From Candidatus Altarchaeales archaeon WOR_SM1_86-2 (GTDB lineage: Archaea; Altiarchaeota; Altiarchaeia; IMC4; MCBC01), in NCBI GenBank assembly GCA_001723855.1, contig MCBC01000105.1:1-19141 (forward strand): a stretch of DNA of 19,141 nt, given 5' to 3'. The notes under the pieces are model-generated. The model had not been told where the DNA came from, did not search any database, and worked only from the letters and a program-made list of their open reading frames with translations. This document shows, piece after piece, positions 7,078-14,665 of this stretch (position 1 is the stretch's first letter; each line of letters opens with the position of its first letter). The translations under genes were made by a program, and so were the position numbers.

Positions 7078-8154
7078 TTATTTCAGTATATCGATAATCT
7101 TCTCCCCGGCATTGCCGCCGCCAAAGGGATTCTTCCAGTTTCTTTCCCTGCCGAGCATCACATCCGCGGATTTGATAATTTTTTCCGGGTCGCAGCCTGC
7201 CAGGATGTTTGACCCCGCATCTACGGTCTCGGGTCTTTCCGTGTTGTCCCTCAGCGTAACGCACGGGACCCTCAAGACGCAGGTTTCTTCCTGCACGCCC
7301 CCTGAGTCGGTTAGAACCAGTTTCGCGTTTGCCTCCAGGTGCAGAAAATCAAGAAAGCCAACCGGCTTGATCATGGTTACATTATCTTCCATCTTTCTTA
7401 CGTCAATGTTGAAATTCCCGAGCTGCTTTAAGGCTCTCGGGTGGACCGGATAGATTATCGGCAATCCAAATCTTTCTTTCAATTTCCCCAGCGCGTCGAT
7501 AACCCCATCCAGCCTTTTCCTTACATCAACATTCTCCGCCCTGTGCACGGTTACGAGGAAATATCCTTCTTTTTCCAAATTCAATCTTTTTAGAATACCC
7601 GATTTTCGGTTCGCAATCTCAAGATTTTGATAGATGCTGTCAACTATGGTGTTGCCTGTCACAAAAATCTTTTCTCCGGGAATCCCCTCCCCAAGCAGTA
7701 TACCTTTGGCGTTTTCTGTTGGTGCAAACAAGTAATCGGAGATATGATCAACCAAAACCCTGTTAATTTCCTCCGGCATCCGCCTGGAATAACTCCTTAA
7801 ACCCGCTTCAACATGCCCCACCTTTATGTGAATTTTCGATGCCGCTAACGCCCCCGCCAAAACGGAATTCGTATCCCCCTCGACAAGAACGACATCCGGC
7901 TTTTCTTCCATCAAAATCTTCTCTATCCCCGCCAGTGCCCTGCCCGTCTCTTCGGCGTGCGTACCTGAGCCGATGTCCAGGTTATGCTCCGGCCGGGGAA
8001 GTTCAAGCTCGTCAAAAAAGATTTTATCCAGTTCATAAGAATAATGCTGGCCCGTGTGGATTATCCCGTACTCCACATTTTCCTTTTCACACGCCCTCAC
8101 TACCGGAGCCATCTTAATAATCTCCGGGCGGGTGCCGACAACCATGTAAATCAT
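7078..8154 (-). CDS. wecB: UDP-N-acetylglucosamine 2-epimerase (non-hydrolysing)
   Basis: Interconverts UDP-GlcNAc and UDP-ManNAc in the cytoplasm for surface glycan synthesis. It is 358 aa and full length. Family motifs appear in order: GTRPEIIKMAP (7-17), HTGQHYSYEL (33-42), GDTNSVLAG (93-101) with the conserved Asp94, HVEAGLRS (114-121) with Glu116, MPEEINR (126-132), HRAENVD (204-210), HPRA (238-241) and TDSGGVQEE (282-290) for UDP binding, then LRDNTERPET. Its ATG overlaps the TGA of the upstream TIGR04076-like gene (ATGA), so the two are probably translated together. UDP-ManNAc is normally oxidised next by a WecC-type dehydrogenase, but the dehydrogenase nearby has UDP-glucose-type motifs. 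The last 209 bp also occur at 3424-3632, and a diverged version at 5046-5192. Confidence 0.95.
   Translation of the reverse strand: MIYMVVGTRPEIIKMAPVVRACEKENVEYGIIHTGQHYSYELDKIFFDELELPRPEHNLDIGSGTHAEETGRALAGIEKILMEEKPDVVLVEGDTNSVLAGALAASKIHIKVGHVEAGLRSYSRRMPEEINRVLVDHISDYLFAPTENAKGILLGEGIPGEKIFVTGNTIVDSIYQNLEIANRKSGILKRLNLEKEGYFLVTVHRAENVDVRKRLDGVIDALGKLKERFGLPIIYPVHPRALKQLGNFNIDVRKMEDNVTMIKPVGFLDFLHLEANAKLVLTDSGGVQEETCVLRVPCVTLRDNTERPETVDAGSNILAGCDPEKIIKSADVMLGRERNWKNPFGGGNAGEKIIDILK
7081..7289. repeat. 209-bp direct repeat, wecB copy (C)
   Basis: Parent of fragment A (3424-3632), same orientation, 8 differences, offset 3657 bp. The interval holds both intact ATPases. Recombination between the two copies would excise 3657 bp and leave an intact wecB. 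Confidence 0.9.
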
Positions 8155-8441
8155 TCTCTTTCTATTTCAAATATAACCGTGCCTCCGGGGGTGTAAGGCT
8201 CCCCAGGGTCAGCGCACTGGATATACGCTTTATTGCCTTTCTTTGCCAGGCCCAGGTCAACCGGGTCCGCACCCTCTCTTAACGCTGCGATGTAATGCAG
8301 GATGGGAGCCAGAGCATGTATGCAGATTTTATCCGTATTCTCCATATCTACCTCCGGCCCGTCTATGATTATCTTTTCGCCGCCCTTGAACACAGCACAG
8401 CTGCCTTTGATCTCCTTAACCCTGATTATCAGTTTTGTCAT
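8151..8441 (-). CDS. TIGR04076-like small protein
   Basis: A 96-aa protein beginning MTKLIIRVKEIKGSCAVFKG and ending with PYTPGGTVIFEIERE. It resembles the TIGR04076 family as I recall it: a VKEI.G.C start, a G.P....D....CIHAL.P.. centre and a C.DPG.PYT.GG.V.FE end. The family is found in archaea and anaerobes and has no settled function. Three cysteines (C15, the one in KICIHAL and the one in IQCADPG) could bind a metal. Its stop overlaps the wecB start by ATGA, so a link to the nucleotide-sugar pathway or simple co-expression is likely. Family assignment is by memory of motifs. Confidence 0.7.
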   Translation of the reverse strand: MTKLIIRVKEIKGSCAVFKGGEKIIIDGPEVDMENTDKICIHALAPILHYIAALREGADPVDLGLAKKGNKAYIQCADPGEPYTPGGTVIFEIERE

Positions 8442-8482
8442 TTTAAAAAAATATAACTTTATTTATTATTGATCCCTTGAAT

Positions 8483-8599
8483 TTAAAACGGCGGCTTTCT
8501 CCATAAAAACCCCGTACGGGTTTTTTCAAAGACTTCTTTTGCCGCATACCCGCCCATCCGCTTGATTATCCCCGGGAGCACACTTTTTCCTTCTTCCAT
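8483..8599 (-). CDS. possible 38-aa small protein or gene scrap
   Basis: An open frame from ATG 8599 encodes a basic peptide starting MEEGKSVLPGIIKRMGGY and ending TGFLWRKPPF. Its base composition is GC-richer than true intergenic DNA here, and codon use looks coding. It lies between ugd and the TIGR04076-like gene, all on the minus strand. Just upstream (8660-8719), overlapping the end of ugd, another frame reads LEKGDAGIIRIDDKEIALQD and stops, so this gap may hold pieces of a lost gene rather than a real peptide. No clear ribosome site is visible. Confidence 0.3.
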   Translation of the reverse strand: MEEGKSVLPGIIKRMGGYAAKEVFEKTRTGFLWRKPPF

Positions 8600-8719
8600 C
8601 CAATTTTATCCTGAAATACAAACCCGAACCGGGAGTTAGAAATTATAATCTGTCCTGCAGAGCGATTTCTTTGTCATCGATCCGGATAATGCCGGCGTCT
8701 CCCTTTTCAAGATACGGTT

Positions 8720-10036
8720 TCAAGAGACGGGGTATCCCACCCCGAAATATTTTATCCCTTTGCTTTTCGCCTTTTCGGGGTCAAGGATTCTTCGCCCGTC
8801 AATAACCACGGGTTTTTCCATATTCTCTGTTATGTCATCATAGATGTCCCCGAATTCACTCCATTCGGTTGCGATAACACACACCTCGGCATCCTTTAAT
8901 GCCTCACCCGTGCTTTTGCAGTATTCCACCCTGTTGCCGAGAATCAACTTCGCGTTTTCCATGGCTGCGGGGTCATAAACCCTGACCTTGGCCCCCAGTC
9001 TTATTAATTCCTTCGTTGTTGAGACCGCAGGCGATTCGCGAACATCGTCCGTCCCGCCCTTAAACGCTAATCCAAGCACACCTATTTTCTTATTTTTCAA
9101 TTCTTTTAAATCAATGATCCCGCCCATAATTTCTACCGGCTTGATCTTTTGTTTTTCATTTATGTCCTGCACAGCTTTTAATAAACCGGGATTATAGTTT
9201 TCTTTAATCGCTTCCGAGATTAACGCGGACATATCTTTTGGAAAGCACGAGCCCCCGAATCCTATTCCTGCGTTCAGGAAATGCTTGTTTATCCTCTTAT
9301 CCAAACCAATGCCCCCTGCTACATCCCTTACATCCACCCCCATTTTTTCACATATATTTGCTATCTCGTTGATAAATGAAATCTTTGTCGCCAAAAAAGC
9401 GTTGGACGCGTATTTTATCATCTCCGCGGTCCTTAGATCCGTTCTTATTACAGGGCAGTTGAATTCCGAGTACAGGTTATTGAGAATGTCCCCCGAGCGC
9501 TTATCGTATTCGCCGATTATGATCCTGTCGGGATTCATAAAATCCCATACAGCCTTACCTTCCCTGAGAAACTCCGGGTTCACGCAAACTCCGAAGTCCC
9601 CCCCCGCAGATTTTTTTGAAAATTCCTCCAGGATCGGGATAACCACGGAATCCGTCGTCCTTGGAGAAACGGTGCTCTTTACAACCGCGACATGAAACGA
9701 ATCCTTAATTTCCAGCGCCCTTCCTATCTCAGAGGATGCGGATTCCACGTACTCCAGGTCTATCATCCCCCCCTTATCGGGGGTTCCAACGCAGACGAAA
9801 GTTATGTCCGAATCCAGTACGGCTGCTTTTAGATCAGTCGTGGCGTTCAATCCTTTACCGACATGCTTTCCTAACAATTCATCCAAATTCTCTTCATGGA
9901 TCGGGGCGTTTCCCTGGTTTATGGAATCGACCTTTTCTTTCACAACATCAACGCACTCCACGTCGTGACCCAGGTCGGCAAAACAAACCCCTGTAATCAG
10001 TCCCACATAGCCCGTGCCGATTATCGATATTTTCAT
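8720..10036 (-). CDS. ugd: UDP-glucose 6-dehydrogenase
   Basis: Oxidises UDP-glucose to UDP-glucuronate with two NAD+. It is 438 aa, full length for the UDP-glucose/GDP-mannose dehydrogenase family. The Rossmann start is IIGTGYVGLITG (5-16), followed by VCVGTP (81-86), STVSPRTTD (121-129), NPEFLREG (153-160), MIKYASNAFLATKISFINE (206-224) with Lys208, and the active-site loop GIGFGGSCFPKD with Cys264. The C-terminal domain has LGLAFKGGTDDVRESPA. The FGGSCFPKD loop is the UDP-glucose type; UDP-ManNAc dehydrogenases usually read GGHCIPVDP. It lies 37 bp downstream of the decarboxylase gene on the same strand, so the two form an operon that would make UDP-xylose. Specificity for another UDP-hexose cannot be excluded. 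Confidence 0.9.
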   Translation of the reverse strand: MKISIIGTGYVGLITGVCFADLGHDVECVDVVKEKVDSINQGNAPIHEENLDELLGKHVGKGLNATTDLKAAVLDSDITFVCVGTPDKGGMIDLEYVESASSEIGRALEIKDSFHVAVVKSTVSPRTTDSVVIPILEEFSKKSAGGDFGVCVNPEFLREGKAVWDFMNPDRIIIGEYDKRSGDILNNLYSEFNCPVIRTDLRTAEMIKYASNAFLATKISFINEIANICEKMGVDVRDVAGGIGLDKRINKHFLNAGIGFGGSCFPKDMSALISEAIKENYNPGLLKAVQDINEKQKIKPVEIMGGIIDLKELKNKKIGVLGLAFKGGTDDVRESPAVSTTKELIRLGAKVRVYDPAAMENAKLILGNRVEYCKSTGEALKDAEVCVIATEWSEFGDIYDDITENMEKPVVIDGRRILDPEKAKSKGIKYFGVGYPVS

Positions 10037-10073
10037 CTTAAATTTTTATAGAACGGACATTAATAAAAAAAGG

Positions 10074-11012
10074 TCAGGGTTTCATTGTAAGAGCAAACCA
10101 CTCGACGGTCTTTCTTAAACCTTCCTCCAATCCAACCCCGGGCTTCCAGCCAAGCAATTTCACAGCCTTTGAGATATCCGGGCATCTCTGGGTTGGATCG
10201 TCCACGGGCAGGTCTTTAAAAACAATCTCGGAACTTGAATTCGTCAGTTCCTTTATTTTACCCGCTATATCGACAACGGTCATTTCCTCCGGGTTTCCAA
10301 GGTTGACCGGGGTGTGGACATCCGAGACGCCGAGTTTATGAATCCCTTCTATTAAATCAGAAATATAACAGAAGGAGCGGGTTTGAGAGCCGTCTCCGAA
10401 GACCGTTATCGGTTTATTTGACAATGCCTGCGTGATGAATGCCGGAACCGCCCTTCCGTCATCCGGTCTCATTCTCGGCCCGTAGGTGTTGAATATCCTG
10501 CATATTCTTGTGTCAAGCCCGTGATAAAAATGATATGCCATCGTAATAGCTTCCGCAAATCTCTTGCCCTCGTCGTAAACTCCCCTCGGTCCTATCTGAT
10601 TTACATTGCCCCAGTAGTCTTCCGGCTGCGGATTGACCAGGGGGTCGCCGTACACCTCGGATGTGGACGCCAGCATAAACCCCGCGTTTTTTGCCTTTGC
10701 CAGCCCCAGCATGTGGTGGGTGCCAAGCGCGCCAACCTTCAGGGTCTGGATTGGAAGTCTCTGGTAATCGACCGGGCTTGCAGGGCTTGCAAAATGGAAA
10801 ACGAAATCGATGTCTTCCTTCAAGAACAGCGGCTTTGTAACGTCATGATTGAGCAACCGGAATCGTTCATTATCCAGCAATCCGCTGATATTTTCTTTAC
10901 TGCCGGTTAAAAAATTATCCGCGCAGATCACCTCATCTCCCCTTTCGATCAGATAATCGCACAAATGGCTCCCTATGAATCCCCCCCCTCCGGTTACTAA
11001 AAAAGTTTTCAT
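10074..11012 (-). CDS. uxs: UDP-glucuronate decarboxylase (UDP-xylose synthase)
   Basis: An extended short-chain dehydrogenase of 312 aa that converts UDP-glucuronate to UDP-xylose and CO2, using bound NAD. The NAD site is TGGGGFIGS (7-15). The family signature follows: [13 protein letters not shown] (72-84), STSEVYGDP (116-124), then [20 protein letters not shown] (128-147) and EGKRFAE, with catalytic Tyr146 and Lys150. This SPASP...YWGNVN.IGPR.YDE.KR pattern separates UXS from UDP-glucose 4-epimerases and dTDP-glucose dehydratases. The tail has [11 protein letters not shown] and [13 protein letters not shown], also typical. It is the first gene of the operon with ugd, 37 bp apart. A TATA-like stretch (11024-11042) precedes it. 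Confidence 0.9.
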   Translation of the reverse strand: MKTFLVTGGGGFIGSHLCDYLIERGDEVICADNFLTGSKENISGLLDNERFRLLNHDVTKPLFLKEDIDFVFHFASPASPVDYQRLPIQTLKVGALGTHHMLGLAKAKNAGFMLASTSEVYGDPLVNPQPEDYWGNVNQIGPRGVYDEGKRFAEAITMAYHFYHGLDTRICRIFNTYGPRMRPDDGRAVPAFITQALSNKPITVFGDGSQTRSFCYISDLIEGIHKLGVSDVHTPVNLGNPEEMTVVDIAGKIKELTNSSSEIVFKDLPVDDPTQRCPDISKAVKLLGWKPGVGLEEGLRKTVEWFALTMKP

Positions 11013-11299
11013 TATCTTTTATTGTTTTTATGATTAAAAAAGCAAAACAGGCAACCATCAAAAACGCGGTGTTTTTTGCAGTTGTTCTTATTTGATTTGT
11101 GTTCCTATTTTGAATTCATATTGCCGCAATTCCCGCGATAATACATCTAATCCAGTCTTTCTAAATTTAACCAAAAACCCCTAATACCCTTAAGCGTTTT
11201 CCTCTCTCCGCCGGACATCCGAGATTAAGATAATCAGTCCATAATCCTTTTTATACTCAAATAATAATATTTAATGATATTTAATTAAAAAACACTAAA
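11013..11299. promoter_or_regulatory. divergent promoter region between uxs and the RHH operon
   Basis: A 287-bp gap with no gene. On the plus strand TTTTTATAC (11248-11256) lies about 44 nt before the RHH start. On the minus strand AT-rich CTTTTTTAATCATAAAA (about 11026-11042) lies 15-30 nt before uxs. That stretch, with AAAAAAGCAAAAC at 11035-11047, weakly resembles repeat R. No hairpin or riboswitch-like structure was seen. Confidence 0.45.
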
Positions 11300-11518
11300 A
11301 TGGAAACGAAACATACGACCGTATCCATACCAAAGCCGCTGTACGAGAAAATACAGGGGAGGATAAAAAATACCGGCTTTACATCCGTTTCGGATTATGT
11401 GACCTATGTGTTAAGGCAGGTTATATCTGAACTGGAGGAGGATCAGGAGGAGCCGTTTACAAGGGAGGACGAAGAGAAAGTTAAAGAAAGGCTGAGGAGC
11501 CTCGGGTATATCGAATAA
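11300..11518 (+). CDS. ribbon-helix-helix regulator of the phosphatase/PP-loop operon
   Basis: A 72-aa CopG-like protein. The DNA-contacting strand is HTTVSIPKPLYEKIQGRI, followed by GFTSVSDYVTYVLRQVISEL, a standard RHH helix-turn-helix pair with the G-F-x-S-x-S-D-Y turn. The C-terminus is acidic (EEDQEEPFTREDEEKV) and ends KERLRSLGYIE. It is followed after two bases by the hydrolase gene, so it probably regulates its own operon. This small RHH protein beside an alkaline-phosphatase-superfamily gene and a PP-loop gene recurs, to my knowledge, in archaea and some bacteria. The tail KERLRSLGY is nearly the same as the end of the PP-loop enzyme at 13090, although the proteins are otherwise unrelated. 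Confidence 0.8.
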   Translation: METKHTTVSIPKPLYEKIQGRIKNTGFTSVSDYVTYVLRQVISELEEDQEEPFTREDEEKVKERLRSLGYIE

Positions 11519-11520
11519 AA

Positions 11521-12285
11521 ATGTTATTGGTTATAGGAATAGATGCTGCGACATGGAAGATTATAAAGCCGAACATTGACCGTTTGCCGAACATCAGGGG
11601 GCTGATGGACGAAGGCATATATAAAACCCTCCCCTCCGACAAAAGACCTATCTCCGCATCCGCGTGGTGCTCCATATTCTCCGGGAAGATGCCGGAGGAG
11701 CATAAGAACACGGATTTTGTAGTTGACGGGGAACTCCAGACAAGGGAGAAAATCAGGGTTGATTTCATCTGGGATGTTCTGGATAAGCAGGGGTATGACG
11801 TGAAAGCATTAAACATACCCTTTGTGATCCCGCCCTATAATTTTAACTGCGGTTTTAAACCCGTGGGGTACGGGCTTCCCGAAACCCCCGGGGAATGGGG
11901 GGAAGAACTGCACGAAATCACGGAAAAATCACTGGAGATTTTAAACGGAAAGCCAGATTTGCTTTGCGTCGCTTACTCTTTACTTGACAGGGTCCAGCAT
12001 TTCCACTGGGGCGAAGAAGAATTTATTACCCGCTGGTATGAAAAAGTCGATAAAGCCATAGGGAATTTAATTCCATACGGGGATAAACTCATAGTTCTGT
12101 CAGATCACGGTTTCTGTAATAGAGAAGAGGCGGAGGTTCAAACCCTCCCGGAAAAAACTCCGAGGGGTGAGATAAAGGGGGATCATCACAGGGACGGCAT
12201 TCTGATCACAAAGAATGTTGATTTCGAGATCAACAGACTGCAGGATGTTTATTTTGCCATAAAAAAAGAAATAAAAAATGGATGA
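11521..12285 (+). CDS. alkaline-phosphatase-superfamily hydrolase (nucleotide pyrophosphatase/phosphodiesterase type)
   Basis: 254 aa, cytosolic (no signal peptide). The superfamily two-metal site is visible: Asp8 in VIGIDAATW, a nucleophile region PISASAWCSIFSGKMPEEH (43-61) with Ser45 or Ser47, LLDRVQHFHW with Asp156 and His160, VLSDHGF with Asp195 and His196, and GDHHRDGILI with His222 or His223. It is shorter than many family members (400-600 aa), lacking large insertions. The likely reaction is hydrolysis of a phosphodiester, phosphoanhydride or sulfate ester of a nucleotide. Given the PP-loop gene next door, a nucleotide linked to activated sulfate is a reasonable guess. Its stop lies 8 bases inside the next gene, implying coupled translation. 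Confidence 0.75.
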   Translation: MLLVIGIDAATWKIIKPNIDRLPNIRGLMDEGIYKTLPSDKRPISASAWCSIFSGKMPEEHKNTDFVVDGELQTREKIRVDFIWDVLDKQGYDVKALNIPFVIPPYNFNCGFKPVGYGLPETPGEWGEELHEITEKSLEILNGKPDLLCVAYSLLDRVQHFHWGEEEFITRWYEKVDKAIGNLIPYGDKLIVLSDHGFCNREEAEVQTLPEKTPRGEIKGDHHRDGILITKNVDFEINRLQDVYFAIKKEIKNG

Positions 12286-13090
12286 GGAACTGATGGATAT
12301 GGATACGGAAAAGAAGATTGAAAAGAGCAGGGAGGTTATTAGAGAGGCGTTTGAAAAGTACGGCAGGGATAAGATAGCGGTCGCATTCACCGGCGGCAAG
12401 GACAGCACCCTGCTTCTCTGGTTGGTAAAAGCGGTCTGTGACGAGGACAAAATTCCGCTGCCAAAATTAATGTTCATTAACGAGGGGCATGTTTTCGAGG
12501 AAATCTATGAATTTGTTGACGAGTTAACGGAAAAATGGGGCCTGGATTGGGATGAAGTCCGAAACGATGATGTCTTAAAGCAGGCGGAAAAAGTTGGGGA
12601 TATGGTCAGGGTGGATTTGCTGAGTGCAAGGAATATGAGGGAGCTTGAGAAAATAAATTTCAATGGAAAAGAATTCCCGTTCGAACCTGAATCGTACGTC
12701 GGGAACCATCTGATGAAGACGGTCGCGATGAACCTGTATCTTGAAAGGCATGACTTTGAGGCGGTGATCTCAGGCATAAGATGGGATGAGCAGGAGTCAA
12801 GAGCAAATGAAACGTATTTCAGTCCGAGAAAGGATCCCGGGCATGTGAGGGTCCACCCGATACTCCATTTCAAAGAGAGGGATGTCTGGGGCACCATAAT
12901 GGACTATAATATACCCTACAATAAACTATACGCACAGGGTTACAGGTCACTTGGCGCAAAAGGAACAACCACAAAAACAACCGATGTTCCGGCGTGGGAG
13001 CAGAATCTGGAAGAAACAACGGAAAGGGCGGGGAGAAGACAGGACAAGGAGGAGATAATGAAAAGGTTGAGGGATCTGGGCTACTTTTAG
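12278..13090 (+). CDS. PAPS reductase / ATP sulfurylase small-subunit-like PP-loop enzyme
   Basis: 270 aa. The ATP-binding PP-loop is VAFTGGKDSTLLLWL (35-49). Next come FINEGHVFEEIYEFVDEL, DLLSARNMREL, GIRWDEQESRANETYFSPRK and VHPILHFKERDVW, all as in CysD/CysH-like proteins. Such N-type ATP pyrophosphatases form an adenylate, or bind adenylylated sulfur compounds. It lacks the C-terminal ECGLH motif of true PAPS reductases, so an adenylyltransferase-like role is more likely than reduction. The start ATGGATGAGG overlaps the previous gene by 8 bp; a second Met at residue 6 or 8 is possible. The end reads DKEEIMKRLRDLGYF, echoing the RHH protein's tail. No sulfotransferase or CysN-like gene is seen nearby. 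Confidence 0.8.
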   Translation: MDEELMDMDTEKKIEKSREVIREAFEKYGRDKIAVAFTGGKDSTLLLWLVKAVCDEDKIPLPKLMFINEGHVFEEIYEFVDELTEKWGLDWDEVRNDDVLKQAEKVGDMVRVDLLSARNMRELEKINFNGKEFPFEPESYVGNHLMKTVAMNLYLERHDFEAVISGIRWDEQESRANETYFSPRKDPGHVRVHPILHFKERDVWGTIMDYNIPYNKLYAQGYRSLGAKGTTTKTTDVPAWEQNLEETTERAGRRQDKEEIMKRLRDLGYF

Positions 13091-13091
13091 T

Positions 13092-13120
13092 GGTTTATCG
13101 GAAGATCGGTAAACCCGATC
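13092..13120. terminator. hairpins between convergent genes
   Basis: GGTTTATCG (13092-13100) can pair with CGGTAAACC (13107-13115), one mismatch, loop of 6. Alternatively GATCGG (13104-13109) pairs with CCGATC (13115-13120). The two hairpins exclude each other. The 32-bp gap separates convergent genes, so a two-way terminator is likely. Confidence 0.4.
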
Positions 13121-13122
13121 GG

Positions 13123-13740
13123 CTAAAAAGGTACCGTGGATGCATCAACTAAGAATTCCTTGATTTCATCTCCGGAAATTTCCCCCCCTACAAATTCAAT
13201 GGGCTCCGAGTAATCAATATCTTTGAAATAACAGAGCTGCTGGCGAAAGAGTTTCTCGTTAAAAAATCCCCGGAAAATGCTTTTGGCTCGTTCGGACACC
13301 TGCTCAACCGTATAATGTGATTTCAAGATGAAGTATAAATCAACATAATCCTTCCACTTAGCTCTTCCGCCGAGTGCATACGCCTTCATGGCAGCTAAAT
13401 CCAGCAAAGAAGGTATTTTTATAATATCCTCAAAATAAACCAGGTTTTCGATTTCATGAGGGAAACTATAAAAAGTCACCTTAATGGAATCGATAATTAA
13501 ATGCATCTGCTCGCTGGCTTCATGAACGATTTTATCCAGTGAATAATTACTTTTCTTTATTTGATATTTTATACTTTTTCCCTTAATTGGGTCCGGAGTA
13601 AAAAGGTCAAAATCTATTGACCTCCTGTGCCCTATATGCAGGGCAATGGCAGTGCCTCCTACCATATAAAAATCACCGGAAAATGATTTAATTAAGGGCA
13701 ATAATTCTCTTTGCTTATCTGTTAATACTTCCATGTGCAT
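13123..13740 (-). CDS. AbiEii/AbiGii-type nucleotidyltransferase (probable toxin)
   Basis: 205 aa with the PF08843 pattern: FYMVGGTAIALHIGHRRSID followed by FDLF, giving the GG(T)xA...HR.S.D.D nucleotidyltransferase core. Then SLLDLAAMKAYALGGRAKWK, followed by DYVDLYFIL. In characterised AbiEii toxins the enzyme transfers nucleotides and blocks growth until an antitoxin acts; here the substrate is unknown. The first ATG (13740) and the ATG two codons later (13734) are both possible. Both lie inside the end of the upstream gene, so the two are translated as a pair. Length is shorter than AbiEii proper (about 300 aa), as is common for archaeal stand-alone members. Confidence 0.75.
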   Translation of the reverse strand: MHMEVLTDKQRELLPLIKSFSGDFYMVGGTAIALHIGHRRSIDFDLFTPDPIKGKSIKYQIKKSNYSLDKIVHEASEQMHLIIDSIKVTFYSFPHEIENLVYFEDIIKIPSLLDLAAMKAYALGGRAKWKDYVDLYFILKSHYTVEQVSERAKSIFRGFFNEKLFRQQLCYFKDIDYSEPIEFVGGEISGDEIKEFLVDASTVPF

Positions 13741-14002
13741 TTTTCTTAAAGTATAGATTAAAGAAATTTACGACCTGTGGAAAATAATTAACCCTCCTCT
13801 TTGCGATTTGCTTATAAAAAATACCTGCGACCCTGTCAATTCCAACAAGTTCAAATAATTTTTTTACATTTTTTTCATCACCGTAATTCAATATCGTCTC
13901 AACCAGAAATTCCATGCTGATATTCTCTTTCTCCCCCTCTTTAATCCACCAGAAAAGCGAGCTGTTTTCGCGGATAAATTCTTTTATTTCAGGAGAATTC
14001 AT
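13715..14002 (-). CDS. probable antitoxin-like partner of the nucleotidyltransferase
   Basis: About 95 aa from the ATG at 14002 (MNSPEIKEFIRENSSLFWWI). The frame is open to an ATG at 14086, but the extra 28 residues look unlike a start region. It has the pattern of small proteins found in front of PF08843 genes (DUF6922-like, from memory): an LFW near the N-terminus, VETILNYGDEKNVKKLFELV in the middle, then NFFNLYF near the end. Its last 26 bases overlap the downstream toxin-like gene, the arrangement expected of an antitoxin-first pair. It has no obvious DNA-binding motif, so how it neutralises the partner is unknown. Confidence 0.6.
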   Translation of the reverse strand: MNSPEIKEFIRENSSLFWWIKEGEKENISMEFLVETILNYGDEKNVKKLFELVGIDRVAGIFYKQIAKRRVNYFPQVVNFFNLYFKKNAHGSINR

Positions 14003-14129
14003 TTTATTATTTATTACTCCTTCAAAAATAAAAGCAGATGACGCATCATCAACAGCCCGGGATTCGTCCTTTCTTGATTCATGCAAACATCGCTGCAGGG
14101 GTTTTGCCGTCGTTCCTGTCTGATCCGTC

Positions 14130-14636
14130 CTAACTGCCCGTAATTCCCTGCTTTTTTTCTTTTTTCAATAAAAGTTGAGCCGCGGCGAACAATAAAACTA
14201 AGATCAGGACCATAACGGCTAAATTGCTGATAAATTCACCCCTGGGAGCGCCCACCTCAATATATTCGATTCCATAGTGGATAACCGGGGATATCCTATA
14301 GTCATCAAACATGAAATCAATTGAAAAATAAAGGCATTTACCGGACAGGGGGTAAAAGAGAGCGACTCCGGGGTATGCCAGATCAAGGATCAGGTGCGAG
14401 AGCAGGAAATATGAGATTAAAACAAATATCAATTTGTTTTTCCTTGAGATAAAATAAAAAAGTAAAGGGACAAGCGCGACAAATATATTGTGAAGAAGAA
14501 TCCTGTGCATTACGAAAAAGGCATCGATTTCAGGGAAGAGGGCGAAAGGGCTGAGAAGAAGGATCGTTCTTTTATCTATGTTTGAGAAGGCGATTACGAT
14601 TATCAGCGGTATAAGCCAGTGGAAGAGTATGTCCAT
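14130..14636 (-). CDS. YdjM/DUF457-like membrane protein (putative metal-dependent hydrolase)
   Basis: 168 aa with about five hydrophobic helices (residues ~5-18, 25-35, 48-65, 68-86, 135-155). Conserved polar residues sit at membrane edges: MDILFHWLIPL at the start, LFPEIDAFFVMHRILLHNIF (33-52) with Asp and His, and SHLILDLAYPGVALFYPLSG (79-98). The P-E-x-D...HR..HN and SH...D pattern is that of the LexA-binding/YdjM family of inner-membrane putative hydrolases. Activity has not been shown for most members. It lies 29 bp downstream of mtdB on the same strand and may be co-transcribed with it, but a functional link is not obvious. Confidence 0.7.
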   Translation of the reverse strand: MDILFHWLIPLIIVIAFSNIDKRTILLLSPFALFPEIDAFFVMHRILLHNIFVALVPLLFYFISRKNKLIFVLISYFLLSHLILDLAYPGVALFYPLSGKCLYFSIDFMFDDYRISPVIHYGIEYIEVGAPRGEFISNLAVMVLILVLLFAAAQLLLKKEKKQGITGS

Positions 14637-14665
14637 TTCAAAATGAAAGAAAAAGATAAGGGGAA

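Noticed and set aside
7112..7453. Plus-strand open frame inside wecB, also partly repeated at 3455 and 5088
   Set aside because: It is the antisense of wecB; it recurs only because the wecB 3' end was copied.
8720..10036. UDP-ManNAc dehydrogenase (WecC), because wecB is close by
   Set aside because: The active-site loop reads GGSCFPKD, the UDP-glucose type, and the gene pairs with a UDP-glucuronate decarboxylase.
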